The translations under genes were made by a program, and so were the position numbers. From the NCBI RefSeq assembly GCF_014266025.1, contig NZ_JACMYC010000010.1:1-64000 (forward strand): DNA of 64,000 nt, in the 5' to 3' direction. The stretch is from Nocardioides deserti (GTDB lineage Bacteria; Actinomycetota; Actinomycetes; Propionibacteriales; Nocardioidaceae). Positions 8,235-17,008 of this stretch are shown here, piece by piece. The notes under the pieces were generated by a model, which made no database searches, was not told the origin of the DNA, and worked only from the letters and a program-made list of their open reading frames with translations. The first letter of the stretch is position 1, and each line of letters begins with the position of its first letter.

Positions 8235-8465
8235 CGGTCCTCCCGTGACGGTGCTGTGACCCTGCTGCAACCCGTGCTGCGCCGTGTGCGCCCGGTGGCT
8301 CAGGAGGGTAGCGGGGCCGCTGGTGGGCGCGTCCCGCCCTGCCTATCATCGAGCGACCGCGAGCAGGGTTGGGCGGCCGTCGCCGGGGCACGATGGCGCC
8401 GGAGCCGCCCACGTCGGCTCGTCCGCGGACCCGGCCGTCCGAACGGCCTTTCAAGGAGCCTGGGT
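8235..8465 (-). promoter_or_regulatory. Divergent promoter region between EccD-like gene and eccC
   Basis: 231 bp between two divergent starts. A TATCAT hexamer (8345-8350) reads toward eccC but lies about 115 bp from its start, so a long leader would result. No obvious operator palindrome was found. The region presumably co-ordinates both arms of the secretion locus. The strand given is nominal, as the region serves both directions. Confidence 0.35.
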
Positions 8466-11400
8466 GTGAGTACGACGCTTCGCGGGGCACGCGCCGACGA
8501 GCCGGAGATGCCCTCCGGCCAGCTCGTGCTCCAGCCCCCGCCGCAGATCGAGCAGCACGAGGGCGCGGCGGGTGTGCTCATGAACGCGATCCCGATGCTC
8601 GGCAGCCTCGGCTCGATCGTCCTGGTCGCGACGATGGCCGGCCAGTCCGGCAACTCCAGCCGCAGCTTCATCGCGGCGGGCATGTTCCTCTTCGCCACGA
8701 TCGGCTTCATCGTCGTCCAGATCGACCGCCAGCGGAAGCAGCGCACCCAGCAGGTCACCGGCTCCCGCACGGAGTACCTCCGCTACCTCGCCACCGTGCG
8801 CAAGCTCGCGCGCGAGTCCGCCGACCAGCAGCGCCGCGCGCTCGCCTGGCACCACCCAGAGCCGAGCGCGCTGCCCGCGATCGCCGACGAGCGGTCCCGA
8901 GTCTGGGAGCGCGGGGCGACCGACCCCCGCTTCCTCCAGGTGCGCTACGGCACCTGCGCGCAGCCGCTCGCCGTCGAGCTGGTGCCGCCGGACAGCGCGC
9001 CGATCGACCAGGTCGACCCGGCGGCCGCCTCCGCGCTGCACCGGCTGCTCGTGGTGCACCGGCTCCAACCCGACCTGCCCGCGTCGGTGGACCTGCGCGC
9101 CTTCGACCGGATCGAGGTGTGCGGGCCGGAGGACCCCTCCCGCGCGCTGGCCCGCTCGATGATCTGCGAGGCCGCCACCTTCCACTCCCCCGAGCACCTC
9201 GTCGTCGCCGTCCTCGCCTCCGAGCGGAACCTCGCGCACTGGGACTGGGTCAAGTGGCTCCCCCACGCCCAGAGCGCCCACCAGTCCGACGCGGTCGGGC
9301 CGATGCGGATGGTGACCACCAACCTCACCGACCTCGCGGCGCTGCTGCCGCCCGACCTCGCCGACCGCCCGCGCTTCGGCGCCGACGAGCGGCCCGCCAG
9401 CCCGCACATCCTGCTCGTCGTCGACGGCGGCGAGCTGCCCCCGGGCAACCACGTCGTCCCGCCCGACGGCCTCCACGGCATGACGATCCTCGACCTGCCG
9501 GCCCGCTGGGACGAGCTCGAGGACGCCACCCGGCTGCGCATCCAGGTCGAGGGCCGCACCACCCGCGACGGCCGGCAGCCGGTGCTCGCGCTGCGGCTGC
9601 GCGAGGAGCCGATCCCGGCCAAGGCCGACCAGTGCGACCTGGCCACCGCCGAGGCGTGCGCCCGCCGGCTGACCCCGCTGCACACCGTCGCCTCGGGCTC
9701 GGTCGAGCAGCCGAGCGGCGGCGAGATCACCGGCCCGAGCGACTTCATGGACCTGCTGGGGCTGGGCGACGTACGCCGCTTCGACCCGACTGCCGCCTGG
9801 CGGCCGCGCCCCGCGCGCGACCGGCTGCGCGTGCCGATCGGCCTCGGTGAGGGCGGCTCGATGGTCCACCTCGACATCAAGGAGTCCGCGCAGCAGGGCA
9901 TGGGCCCGCACGGCCTGGTCATCGGTGCGACCGGCTCGGGCAAGTCGGAGTTCCTGCGCACGCTCGTGCTCGGCCTCGCGATGACGCACAGCCCCGAGCA
10001 GCTCAACATGGTGCTCGTCGACTTCAAGGGCGGCGCGACCTTCGCCGGCATGAGCGAGATGCCGCACGTCTCCGCGGTCATCACGAACCTCGAGAACGAG
10101 CTGACCCTCGTCGACCGCATGCAGGACGCCCTGTCCGGTGAGATGGTGCGCCGCCAGGAGCTGCTTCGCGACGCGGGCAACTACGCCTCTGTCCGCGACT
10201 ACGAGAAGGCCCGGAGCGCCGGCGAGGACCTCGCGCCGCTGCCGTCGCTGTTCATCGTGGTCGACGAGTTCTCCGAGATGCTCTCGGCCAAGCCGGAGTT
10301 CATCGACCTCTTCGTCGCCATCGGCCGCCTCGGCCGGTCGCTGGGCCTGCACCTGCTGCTGGCCTCGCAGCGACTGGAGGAGGGCCGGCTGCGCGGCCTG
10401 GAGTCGCACCTGTCCTACCGGGTAGGCCTGCGCACGTTCAGCGCCCAGGAGTCCCGCGCGGTCCTCGGCGTGCCCGACGCCTACGAGCTGCCGCCCGTGC
10501 CGGGCCTGGGCTACCTCAAGCCCGACCCGACCTCGATGGTGCGGTTCAAGGCGGCGTACGTCTCCGGTCCGCCATCGGGCCGCAAGCGGGTACGCCGCGA
10601 CGAGGGCGGCCACGTGCGCGGCATCCTGCCCTTCACCGTCGCTGAGGTGCTGACCCTCGAGGTGCCCGAGACCGATGAGCCCGAGCCGACACCGGTCGCC
10701 GAGCCCGAGAGCCAGGAGTCGCTGCTCGACATCGCCGTCGAGCACATGGTCGGCCAGGGCCCGGCCGCCCACCAGGTGTGGCTGCCGCCGCTCGACGTGC
10801 CCGACACCCTCGACGAGCTCATGGACCTCACCGAGCACCCCGACCTCGGCCTGGTCGCCCCCGCCTGGCGCGACCTCGGCGGCATGGTCGTGCCGCTCGG
10901 CACCGTCGACCGTCCGCGGGAGCAGCGGCGCGACACGCTCACGGTCAACCTCGCCGGCGCCGGCGGTCACGTCGCCGTCGTCGGCGGGCCGCGGTCGGGC
11001 AAGAGCACGCTGCTGCGCACGGTCGTGACCAGCATGTCGCTGACCACGACGCCGCTGGAGACGCAGTTCTTCGTGCTGGACTTCGGCGGCGGCACGTTCG
11101 CCCCGATGACCGGCCTGCCGCACGTCGCCGGCGTGGGCAGCCGCGCCGAGCCCGACGTCGTGCGCCGGGTGCTCGCGGAGGTCCGCGGGATCATCGACCG
11201 CCGCGAGGCGTACTTCCGCGCCAACGGCATCGACTCCATCGAGACCTACCGGTCACGGCGGGCGGCGGGCCGCGCGGACGACGGGTACGGCGACGTGTTC
11301 CTCGTCGTCGACGGCTGGAGCACGATCCGCGCCGACTTCGACGACCTCGAGATGGAGATCCAGCAGCTGGCCACCCGCGGCCTGACCTTCGGCTTCCACG

Positions 11401-12476
11401 TGGTGGCCGGGGCCAGCCGGTGGGCGGACTTCCGCGCGGCGATGCGGGACATGTTCGGCACCCGGCTCGAGCTGCGCCTCGGCGACGCGATGGACTCCGA
11501 GATCGACCGCAAGATCGCGCAGCTGGTGCCGGCCGGGCGGCCCGGCCGCGGCCTCGTCCCGGGCAAGCTGCACTTCCTCGGCGCGCTGCCGCGCATCGAC
11601 GGCACGCCCGACTCCGAGAGCCTCGGCGACGGCGTGGACGACCTGGTCAAGCGGGTCTCCGCCGCGTGGACCGGCCCCGCCGGGCCGAAGCTCCGGCTGC
11701 TGCCGGAGCGGATCGACCTCGGCGACGTGCGCCGCCTGGCCGGGGCCGACGAGGTCACCGCGCCCGAGGACGTCACCGACAAGCGGATCCTGCTCGGCAT
11801 CAACGAGAAGGAGCTCGCCCCGGTCGGGCTGAACCCCGACAGCGAGCCGCACCTGCTCGTCTTCGGCGACGGCCAGTCCGGCAAGAGTGCGCTGCTGCGG
11901 ACCTACCTCAAGGAGGTCATGCGCACCCGCAGCCCCAAGCAGGCGCAGATCATGGTGGTCGACTACCGCCGCTCGCTGCTGGGCGAGGTGCCCGACGAGT
12001 ACCTGCTGGGCTACCTCACCTCCGCGACCCAGGCCCAGCCGCAGCTCAAGGACCTCGCGACGTACCTCGAGAACCGGATCCCCGGCCCCGACGTCACGCC
12101 CGAGCAGCTGCGCAGCCGCACCTGGTGGACCGGCGCGGAGGTGTTCGTCGTGGTCGACGACTACGACCTCGTCGCCACCCAGCAGTCCTCGCCGGTCGCG
12201 TCGCTGCAGCCGCTCATGGCCCAGGCGCGCGACGTCGGCCTGCACGTGGTGGTCGCCCGCCGCTCCGGCGGCGCGTCCCGCGCGCTCTACGAGCCGGTCA
12301 TCCAGTCGATGCGCGACCTCGCGATGCCGGGTCTGCTGCTCTCCGGCAGCCCCGACGAAGGGCCGCTGCTGGGCAACCTGCGGCCCCAGCCGGCCCCGCC
12401 GGGCCGCGGCCGGCTGGTCACCCGCGACCGGGGGCTCGACGTCGTGCAGACGGCGTGGACCGACATGGCGCTGTAG
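8466..12476 (+). CDS. eccC: Type VII secretion ATPase EccC (three FtsK/SpoIIIE domains)
   Basis: 1336 aa, the size of single-chain EccC (EccCa+EccCb fused). Two N-terminal membrane helices (about residues 37-80) precede three ATPase domains with Walker A motifs GATGSGKS (near residue 487), GGPRSGKS (near 840) and GDGQSGKS (near 1134). Walker B is canonical DE only in domain 1 (LFIVVDEFSEM); domains 2 and 3 have VVDGW and VVDDY, as often in the family, where domain 1 does most hydrolysis and the last domain binds the substrate signal. AAGGAG sits 7-8 nt before GTG 8466. The frame stays open far upstream, but that extension is antisense to the EccD-like gene. Confidence 0.96.
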   Translation: MSTTLRGARADEPEMPSGQLVLQPPPQIEQHEGAAGVLMNAIPMLGSLGSIVLVATMAGQSGNSSRSFIAAGMFLFATIGFIVVQIDRQRKQRTQQVTGSRTEYLRYLATVRKLARESADQQRRALAWHHPEPSALPAIADERSRVWERGATDPRFLQVRYGTCAQPLAVELVPPDSAPIDQVDPAAASALHRLLVVHRLQPDLPASVDLRAFDRIEVCGPEDPSRALARSMICEAATFHSPEHLVVAVLASERNLAHWDWVKWLPHAQSAHQSDAVGPMRMVTTNLTDLAALLPPDLADRPRFGADERPASPHILLVVDGGELPPGNHVVPPDGLHGMTILDLPARWDELEDATRLRIQVEGRTTRDGRQPVLALRLREEPIPAKADQCDLATAEACARRLTPLHTVASGSVEQPSGGEITGPSDFMDLLGLGDVRRFDPTAAWRPRPARDRLRVPIGLGEGGSMVHLDIKESAQQGMGPHGLVIGATGSGKSEFLRTLVLGLAMTHSPEQLNMVLVDFKGGATFAGMSEMPHVSAVITNLENELTLVDRMQDALSGEMVRRQELLRDAGNYASVRDYEKARSAGEDLAPLPSLFIVVDEFSEMLSAKPEFIDLFVAIGRLGRSLGLHLLLASQRLEEGRLRGLESHLSYRVGLRTFSAQESRAVLGVPDAYELPPVPGLGYLKPDPTSMVRFKAAYVSGPPSGRKRVRRDEGGHVRGILPFTVAEVLTLEVPETDEPEPTPVAEPESQESLLDIAVEHMVGQGPAAHQVWLPPLDVPDTLDELMDLTEHPDLGLVAPAWRDLGGMVVPLGTVDRPREQRRDTLTVNLAGAGGHVAVVGGPRSGKSTLLRTVVTSMSLTTTPLETQFFVLDFGGGTFAPMTGLPHVAGVGSRAEPDVVRRVLAEVRGIIDRREAYFRANGIDSIETYRSRRAAGRADDGYGDVFLVVDGWSTIRADFDDLEMEIQQLATRGLTFGFHVVAGASRWADFRAAMRDMFGTRLELRLGDAMDSEIDRKIAQLVPAGRPGRGLVPGKLHFLGALPRIDGTPDSESLGDGVDDLVKRVSAAWTGPAGPKLRLLPERIDLGDVRRLAGADEVTAPEDVTDKRILLGINEKELAPVGLNPDSEPHLLVFGDGQSGKSALLRTYLKEVMRTRSPKQAQIMVVDYRRSLLGEVPDEYLLGYLTSATQAQPQLKDLATYLENRIPGPDVTPEQLRSRTWWTGAEVFVVVDDYDLVATQQSSPVASLQPLMAQARDVGLHVVVARRSGGASRALYEPVIQSMRDLAMPGLLLSGSPDEGPLLGNLRPQPAPPGRGRLVTRDRGLDVVQTAWTDMAL

Positions 12477-12507
12477 GTCGCGCTGCGAGCCGGGTGGCCC
12501 GGGGGGA

Positions 12508-12963
12508 TCACACGTGGGTGTGGGACCCCGGGCCGCTGATCTTCAGGCTCGGCACGTCGTCCATGCTCCAGGTCATCTCGTAGGTACGGCGGTAGCCGGT
12601 GTGCGCGACGCGCCAGCCGGCCGGCGTGCGCACGTAGCGGTCGGTGTAGATCGCCGCGCCCTCGAGGACGAAGCGGAACGCCTCCACGATCACCTTGTCC
12701 TGGAGGTACCAGTGGCCCGTCGCCGTGTCGCCCTGGACGGTGATCTCGGGGTGGTGCGCCTGGTGGAGGGTGATCATCCCCTCGACGACGTTCTCCCGCA
12801 TGTAGCCGACCAGCGCCGCGCGGTCGTCGAAGACCAGCCCGTTGTAGTCACCGGTCGCCTCCGGCACGAAGCACTGCTCGAACTCGTCCCACTGCTTGGT
12901 GTCGAGCGTGCGCAGGTAGCGGTACTTCAGCCGGCAGATCTCGTCCACGTCGGTGCTGGTCAC
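12508..12963 (-). CDS. NTF2/SnoaL-like family protein
   Basis: 151 aa, single cone-shaped alpha+beta domain by pattern: ICRLKYRYLRTLDTKQWDEF at the N-terminus, then CFVPEATGDY, a central HHPEITVQGDTATGHWYL strand pair and VRTPAGWRVAHTGYRRTYEM near the end. This matches the actinobacterial SnoaL_4-type proteins often found near steroid, polyketide or aromatic catabolism genes; the substrate is unknown. Start GTG 12963 is chosen because a TACGTT -10 box ends 6 nt upstream (leaderless). An in-frame GTG at 12981 is possible but lies upstream of that box. Converges with eccC. Confidence 0.85.
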   Translation of the reverse strand: MTSTDVDEICRLKYRYLRTLDTKQWDEFEQCFVPEATGDYNGLVFDDRAALVGYMRENVVEGMITLHQAHHPEITVQGDTATGHWYLQDKVIVEAFRFVLEGAAIYTDRYVRTPAGWRVAHTGYRRTYEMTWSMDDVPSLKISGPGSHTHV

Positions 12964-12969
12964 GCGTGC

Positions 12970-12975
12970 AACGTA
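12970..12975 (-). promoter_or_regulatory. -10 box of a leaderless promoter for the NTF2-like gene
   Basis: TACGTT on the minus strand, 6 nt from GTG 12963; no Shine-Dalgarno sequence in between. Confidence 0.45.
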
Positions 12976-13093
12976 GATCACACCGCCGTCCCGCGTCCCG
13001 GAACCTGCTCGTAACCGCGCGTCAATCCCCCGGCGACGTACGCCCTCCACGCTGGTGCCACCCCGATCCGCCAGCCAGCCCGAGGAGGCCGTC

Positions 13094-13288
13094 ATGGAGA
13101 ACCCCATCGCGATCAACCCCGCCCCGTCCACCTTCGAGGAGCGTCTCGAGCAGATCCGCGCCCAGCGGGCCGCCCTGCGCCTGCGCCACTCCCAGGCGCT
13201 GGCCCGGCTGATGGAGGAGCGCGAGGACCTGCGCGGGGTGCACGCGCTCGCCGACTTCGTCGACGACTCCCTGCGCTGGTCCGCCTGA
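13094..13288 (+). CDS. Small charged helical protein, unknown function
   Basis: 64 aa. It starts at ATG 13094 with GAGGAGG 5-6 nt upstream. Almost the whole chain after residue 12 is predicted helical and charged (FEERLEQIRAQRAALRLRH, then LARLMEEREDLRGVHALADF), compatible with a coiled coil. No cysteine, no signal peptide. No family recognised. Single gene between an NTF2-like gene (divergent) and the VapB-like gene. Confidence 0.7.
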   Translation: MENPIAINPAPSTFEERLEQIRAQRAALRLRHSQALARLMEEREDLRGVHALADFVDDSLRWSA

Positions 13289-13365
13289 GGGCTGCGGGGG
13301 TACGCCGGGCACGCCGGCCCTCGTCCTGCGCCCACGGCGTACCCCCACGGCGCGGCCCGGCTCGC

Positions 13366-13371
13366 TAGGGT
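13366..13371 (+). promoter_or_regulatory. -10 box of a leaderless promoter for the VapB-like gene
   Basis: TAGGGT with a 6-nt spacer to the GTG start at 13378 and no Shine-Dalgarno sequence. Confidence 0.5.
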
Positions 13372-13377
13372 CGGGAC

Positions 13378-13677
13378 GTGATCTTCAAGCGGGTCGGGGA
13401 CGGACGGCCCTACCCCGACCACGGGCTCAGCCCCAAGCAGTGGTCGGCGCTGCCGCCGCGGCAGGTCCGTCTCGACCAGTTGGTCACCACCAAGGACACC
13501 CTGCAGCTGGCCGCGCTGCTCGACGAGGACTCGACGTTCTACGGCGACCTGTTCGCCCACGTCGTGGCCTGGCGCGGCGAGCTGTACCTCGAGGACGGCC
13601 TGCACCGCGCCCTGCGCGCGGCGCTCCAGCAGCGCAGCGTCCTGCACGCGCGGGTGCACACGATGGACGCGGCCTGA
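13378..13677 (+). CDS. VapB-family antitoxin-like conserved actinobacterial protein
   Basis: 99 aa, recognisable from MIFKRVGDGRPYPDHG, VRLDQLVTTKDTL and YLEDGLHRALRAALQQR, which are strongly conserved across actinobacteria in proteins usually labelled VapB-family antitoxin. No PIN-domain VapC toxin is adjacent. Instead its stop overlaps the start of a LytR C-terminal-domain protein (TGATG), the arrangement I recall as typical. It is probably a cell-envelope-linked conserved protein, not half of a toxin-antitoxin pair (inference). GTG start with a leaderless -10 box. Confidence 0.85.
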   Translation: MIFKRVGDGRPYPDHGLSPKQWSALPPRQVRLDQLVTTKDTLQLAALLDEDSTFYGDLFAHVVAWRGELYLEDGLHRALRAALQQRSVLHARVHTMDAA

Positions 13678-14192
13678 TGCCCGCGGGGCTCGACGACCGG
13701 CTGCGCAGCCTGGTCACGCTCGGCGTGCTCGCGCTGCTGCTCCTCGTCGGCGCCGCGTGGGGCTGGTCGGCGGCGACCAAGCCGTTCCCCGGCGCGGTCG
13801 AGACCCCGGTGTGCGTCGACACCGAGCTCGGCCCGGGTGACCGGCTCTTCGCCGACCGGGTCGTGGTGAGCGTCCTGAACGCCAGCCGCCGCGAGGGCCT
13901 CGCCAGCCGGACCATGCAGCTCTTCGTCGACGCCGGCTTCGTCGCGGGCGAGACCGGCAACGCCCCGCGCGGCACCGAGGTCGCCTACGCGCAGGTCTGG
14001 TCCGACACCGCCGACGACCCCGCCGTGCGGCTCGTGCGCACCCGGCTCGGCCCCGACGCCGGCTTCGACCGGCGCGAGTCCGTCGGCCCCGGCGTCACCG
14101 TCGTCGTCGGCGACGACTTCGAGGACCTCGTCGACGGCAAGGAGTCGGTCAGGGTCAAGCGGGACTCGGTGGTCTGCGCCCCGCCGGAGTGA
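13677..14192 (+). CDS. LytR C-terminal-domain membrane-anchored protein
   Basis: 171 aa. One N-terminal membrane helix (about residues 11-30, LVTLGVLALLLLVGAAWGW) is followed by an extracytoplasmic domain with VVVSVLNASRREGLASRTM, the signature of the LytR_C (LytR/CpsA/Psr C-terminal) domain. It lacks the LCP phosphotransferase domain itself, so it is a stand-alone LytR_C protein; its role at the cell wall is not established. Translationally coupled to the VapB-like gene. Confidence 0.85.
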   Translation: MPAGLDDRLRSLVTLGVLALLLLVGAAWGWSAATKPFPGAVETPVCVDTELGPGDRLFADRVVVSVLNASRREGLASRTMQLFVDAGFVAGETGNAPRGTEVAYAQVWSDTADDPAVRLVRTRLGPDAGFDRRESVGPGVTVVVGDDFEDLVDGKESVRVKRDSVVCAPPE

Positions 14193-14246
14193 TGCGGGAC
14201 CCGCGCCGGTCGCCGACGAGACCCCGTCGGGGCGCGCACGATCGTT

Positions 14247-14309
14247 CAATTGCGCCGAATTGTCGCGGTGGAAGCGGTTGCACCCCGACATTCCCGCGCA
14301 ATTGCGCCG
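14247..14309. repeat. Pair of 11-bp direct repeats in a convergent gap
   Basis: CAATTGCGCCG occurs at 14247-14257 and again at 14299-14309 in the 147-bp gap between two convergent genes. The gap is visibly more AT-rich than its surroundings. No clear hairpin terminator or function is evident. Confidence 0.5.
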
Positions 14310-14339
14310 TTGTGTGCGCGGCCGGAGGACGACCCCGGC

Positions 14340-15848
14340 TCAGCGCCCGGGAGCGCGGTCGCCGAGCCACTGGGCAAGCCGGCCGCCGAGGGAGACGGCA
14401 CGCAGCCGCTGCTCGGTCTGCTCGCGGATCTTGCGCGGGGTGACGACGAGGAGCTCGTCGCCGTGCCGCAGGACCGTCCGCGGCTCGGGCACGATCGTCT
14501 CCCCTTCGCGGATCACCATCGAGACCGACGCGCCCTTGGGCAGCCGCAGCTCGCCGACCTCGACGCCGTGCATCAGCGAGCGCGGGCTGATCGTGACCTG
14601 CAGCAGGTCGGCCGCGATCCGCTCGAGCGGGGCCGCCTCGAGGTCGAGGTCGCGGGGCTCGGAGCGGCGGGCCACGCGGAGCAGCCGGGCCACCAGCGGC
14701 AGCGTCGGGCCGGTCAGCAGCGTGTAGATGACGACCAGCACGAAGACGATGTCGAAGAGCTGCTCGGCGCCGTCGATGCCCTCGGCGAGCGGGATGGTGG
14801 TGAAGACGATGGGTACGGCGCCGCGCAGCCCGGCCCACGAGAGGAAGGCCATGTCGCGGACCGGCAGCCGCTGCACCAGCCCGCACACCACGACCGAGAG
14901 CGGCCGGGCGACGAAGGTGAGGACCAACCCGGAGGCGAACGCCAGGCCGACGACGTCCCAGCCGATCCGGTCCGGGGACAGGAGCAGCCCGAGCATCACG
15001 AACAGCCCGATCTGCGCGATCCAGGCGATGCCCTCGGAGAACGACCGGGTGGCCGCCCGGTGGGGCAGCTCGGCATTCCCGAGCACCAGCGCGGCGACGT
15101 ACACCGCGGCGAAGCCGGAGGCGTGCAGGGCGGAGCCGGTGCCGTAGGCGAGGACGGTCAGGCAGATGATCGCGATCGGGTAGAGGCCCGAGGACGGCAG
15201 CGCCGCGCGCCGCATGATCCAGGCTCCGCCGAACCCGACGGCCAGGCCGATGGCGACGCCCGCGACCAGCTCGAAGACGATCAGCCCCGCCATCGCGAGG
15301 ATCCCGTCCTCGGCCGCGGCGCCGGAGGAGACGAGCACGACGAGCACGACCACCGGGGCGTCGTTCAGGCCCGACTCCGCCTCGAGCGCACCCGTCAGCC
15401 GCCGGGGCAGCGGCACCGCGCGCAGCACCGAGAACACCGCGGCCGCGTCGGTCGCGGACGTGCAGGCGCCGAGCAGGACCGCCAGCTGCCAGTCCATCCC
15501 CAGCAGGTAGTGCGCACCGCAGGCGACGACCCCGACCGAGATCGCGACACCGAGCGTCGACAGCGCGACGCCGAGCCGCATCGCCGGCCGGATCTCGTGC
15601 CAGTTCGTGGTCAGGCCGCCCTCGGCGAGGATGACGACGAGCGCGCCGAAGCCGAGGGCGTGGGCGAGCTCGGCGTCCTCGAAGTCGATCCCCAGCCCCG
15701 CCTCGCCGAGCAGCACGCCCATGAGCAGGTAGATCAGCAGGCTGGGCAGGCCGGCGCGGCTCGAGGCGCGCACCGCGAGGACGGCCAGGAACGTGACGGC
15801 CGAGCCGACCAGGAGGAAGACGTCCAGCTGGTGGGCGTCGAACGTCAT
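14340..15848 (-). CDS. Potassium/proton antiporter, CPA1 family with RCK_C domain
   Basis: 502 aa. Residues 1-380 contain about twelve membrane helices of the Na+/H+ exchanger fold (for example GFGALVVILAEGGLTTNW and ACTSATDAAAVFSVL, matching the conserved TD-type helix of CPA1 NhaP2/CvrA proteins). The last ~110 residues form a TrkA-C/RCK_C regulatory domain (RSLMHGVEVGELRLPKGAS...DELLVV). This layout is that of CvrA/NhaP2 K+/H+ antiporters that export K+ to protect cytoplasmic pH and volume. No operon partner. Confidence 0.92.
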   Translation of the reverse strand: MTFDAHQLDVFLLVGSAVTFLAVLAVRASSRAGLPSLLIYLLMGVLLGEAGLGIDFEDAELAHALGFGALVVILAEGGLTTNWHEIRPAMRLGVALSTLGVAISVGVVACGAHYLLGMDWQLAVLLGACTSATDAAAVFSVLRAVPLPRRLTGALEAESGLNDAPVVVLVVLVSSGAAAEDGILAMAGLIVFELVAGVAIGLAVGFGGAWIMRRAALPSSGLYPIAIICLTVLAYGTGSALHASGFAAVYVAALVLGNAELPHRAATRSFSEGIAWIAQIGLFVMLGLLLSPDRIGWDVVGLAFASGLVLTFVARPLSVVVCGLVQRLPVRDMAFLSWAGLRGAVPIVFTTIPLAEGIDGAEQLFDIVFVLVVIYTLLTGPTLPLVARLLRVARRSEPRDLDLEAAPLERIAADLLQVTISPRSLMHGVEVGELRLPKGASVSMVIREGETIVPEPRTVLRHGDELLVVTPRKIREQTEQRLRAVSLGGRLAQWLGDRAPGR

Positions 15849-15941
15849 GTCACCTCGGGAGCGGGGTCGGGGCGGCGGGACCGCAGTCTATCGGCCCGCG
15901 GCCGTGCCCCCGCCCGGCCGCGTCGAACGCCCCGGGAGCGC

Positions 15942-16961
15942 TCAGGTGGTCGGGGTGTAGCCCGGCCGCCCGGAGGCGTCCCACTCCTCCCAGAAGGAGG
16001 TGAACTCCTCGCCGAGGAACGGGTCGCCGCCGGTCATCATGATCCCGCCCCGCCGGACGGTCCAGTCCCACGGCGCGAGCTCCTGCGCGGTGGAAAGGTG
16101 GGCGCGGGCGGCGTCGGTGCGGCCAGCGCGCTGGAGGTACGCCGCGACGCGACGCTCGGCCAGCGCGCGCTGCTCGTCGTCGCTGCGCTCGGGCATCGGG
16201 GCGGACGCGCTCGCCGGCAGCACGCCGTCGCGCACCCAGCGCCGCAGCGCCTCGTGGTGCTGCTCGCTGCCGATCTTGGTGAAGTCCACGAACTGGTCGT
16301 CGCCCGGCGCGATCGTCGGCGGCTTGACGATCCGGTCGTCCTCGTCGACCCAGACGACCGAGGGCACGTTGGTGATGCCGTAGCGCTCGGCGGTGACGTG
16401 GGCGGTGTCGACGGCGACGGGGTACGTCGGGGCGCCGGCCTCGATCCACGGCCGGGAGTCCTCGGGATCGGCGTCGAGGGCGACGGAGAAGACCTTCAGC
16501 CCGGTGTCGGCCAACTCGTCCTGCACCTGCTGCCACCCGGCGAGCTCGTGGCGGCAGCCGCACCAGGACGCCCAAGTGACGAGGACGCGCTTGTGGCCGG
16601 ACAGGTCGTCGAAGGAGACCGGGTTGCCGTCGACGTCGGGCAGCACCAGGCTCGGCGCCCGGCCGTCGCCGAGGTCGCGGGCGTGCGCGGCCGCCGAGGG
16701 CGCCAGCGCGGCGACGCCCTCCTCCTCGTCGAGCACGAGCAGCAGGTCGAGCGCGTCGGCCCAGGCGGCCAGCGAGACGCGGTCCGGGGCGTCGGGGTGG
16801 GCGACGGCCCGCCCGAGGAGCGGGACGCACACCTCGTCGCGGCACAGGCCGACCGGCTTGAGGACCCATCCCGTCGCGGCGGCGAGCGCGTCGGCGGCGA
16901 CGTACCCCTCGGTCAGGGGCAGGTCGTGCGGGACGCCGTCGGCGTCGATGAGGACCACCAT
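15942..16961 (-). CDS. Thioredoxin-like/TlpA-family redoxin with long C-terminal extension
   Basis: 339 aa. After a ~100-residue N-terminal part, a redoxin domain begins at PSLVLPDVDGNPVSF and carries the active-site C134-G-C136 in WASWCGCRHE: a C-x-C where TlpA/ResA-type proteins have CxxC. It ends with a helical C-terminal part (AYLQRAGRTDAARAHL). No signal peptide or membrane helix, so cytoplasmic. It diverges from the KstD-like flavoprotein across a 47-bp gap with a KstR-type operator, suggesting co-regulation with steroid-type catabolism. C-G-C instead of C-x-x-C argues against a standard thioredoxin reaction. Confidence 0.82.
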   Translation of the reverse strand: MVVLIDADGVPHDLPLTEGYVAADALAAATGWVLKPVGLCRDEVCVPLLGRAVAHPDAPDRVSLAAWADALDLLLVLDEEEGVAALAPSAAAHARDLGDGRAPSLVLPDVDGNPVSFDDLSGHKRVLVTWASWCGCRHELAGWQQVQDELADTGLKVFSVALDADPEDSRPWIEAGAPTYPVAVDTAHVTAERYGITNVPSVVWVDEDDRIVKPPTIAPGDDQFVDFTKIGSEQHHEALRRWVRDGVLPASASAPMPERSDDEQRALAERRVAAYLQRAGRTDAARAHLSTAQELAPWDWTVRRGGIMMTGGDPFLGEEFTSFWEEWDASGRPGYTPTT

Positions 16962-16983
16962 GGGACGGAGGATCGCACGGAAC

Positions 16984-16997
16984 TGGAACTTGTTCTA
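16984..16997. promoter_or_regulatory. KstR-type operator between divergent redoxin and KstD-like genes
   Basis: TGGAACTTGTTCTA fits the published KstR consensus TNNAACNNGTTNNA at every fixed position. It lies 23 bp from the redoxin start and overlaps the TAGATT -10 box (16996-17001) of the KstD-like gene, where a bound TetR-type repressor would block transcription. KstR controls cholesterol/steroid catabolism genes in mycobacteria and rhodococci. No kstR gene is in the window, so assignment to that regulator is inference. Confidence 0.65.
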
Positions 16998-17008
16998 GAT
17001 TTGTGCGC

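Noticed and set aside
7077..8465. N-terminal extension of the eccC frame to about 1800 aa
   Set aside because: The added part is antisense to the EccD-like gene and has no family similarity; GTG 8466 has a good SD and gives the normal EccC length.
8451..11123. 890-codon minus-strand open frame within eccC
   Set aside because: Antisense of eccC with repetitive His/Val/Arg-rich sequence.
13378..13677. Complete VapBC toxin-antitoxin system
   Set aside because: No PIN-domain gene on either side; the overlapping partner is a LytR_C membrane protein.
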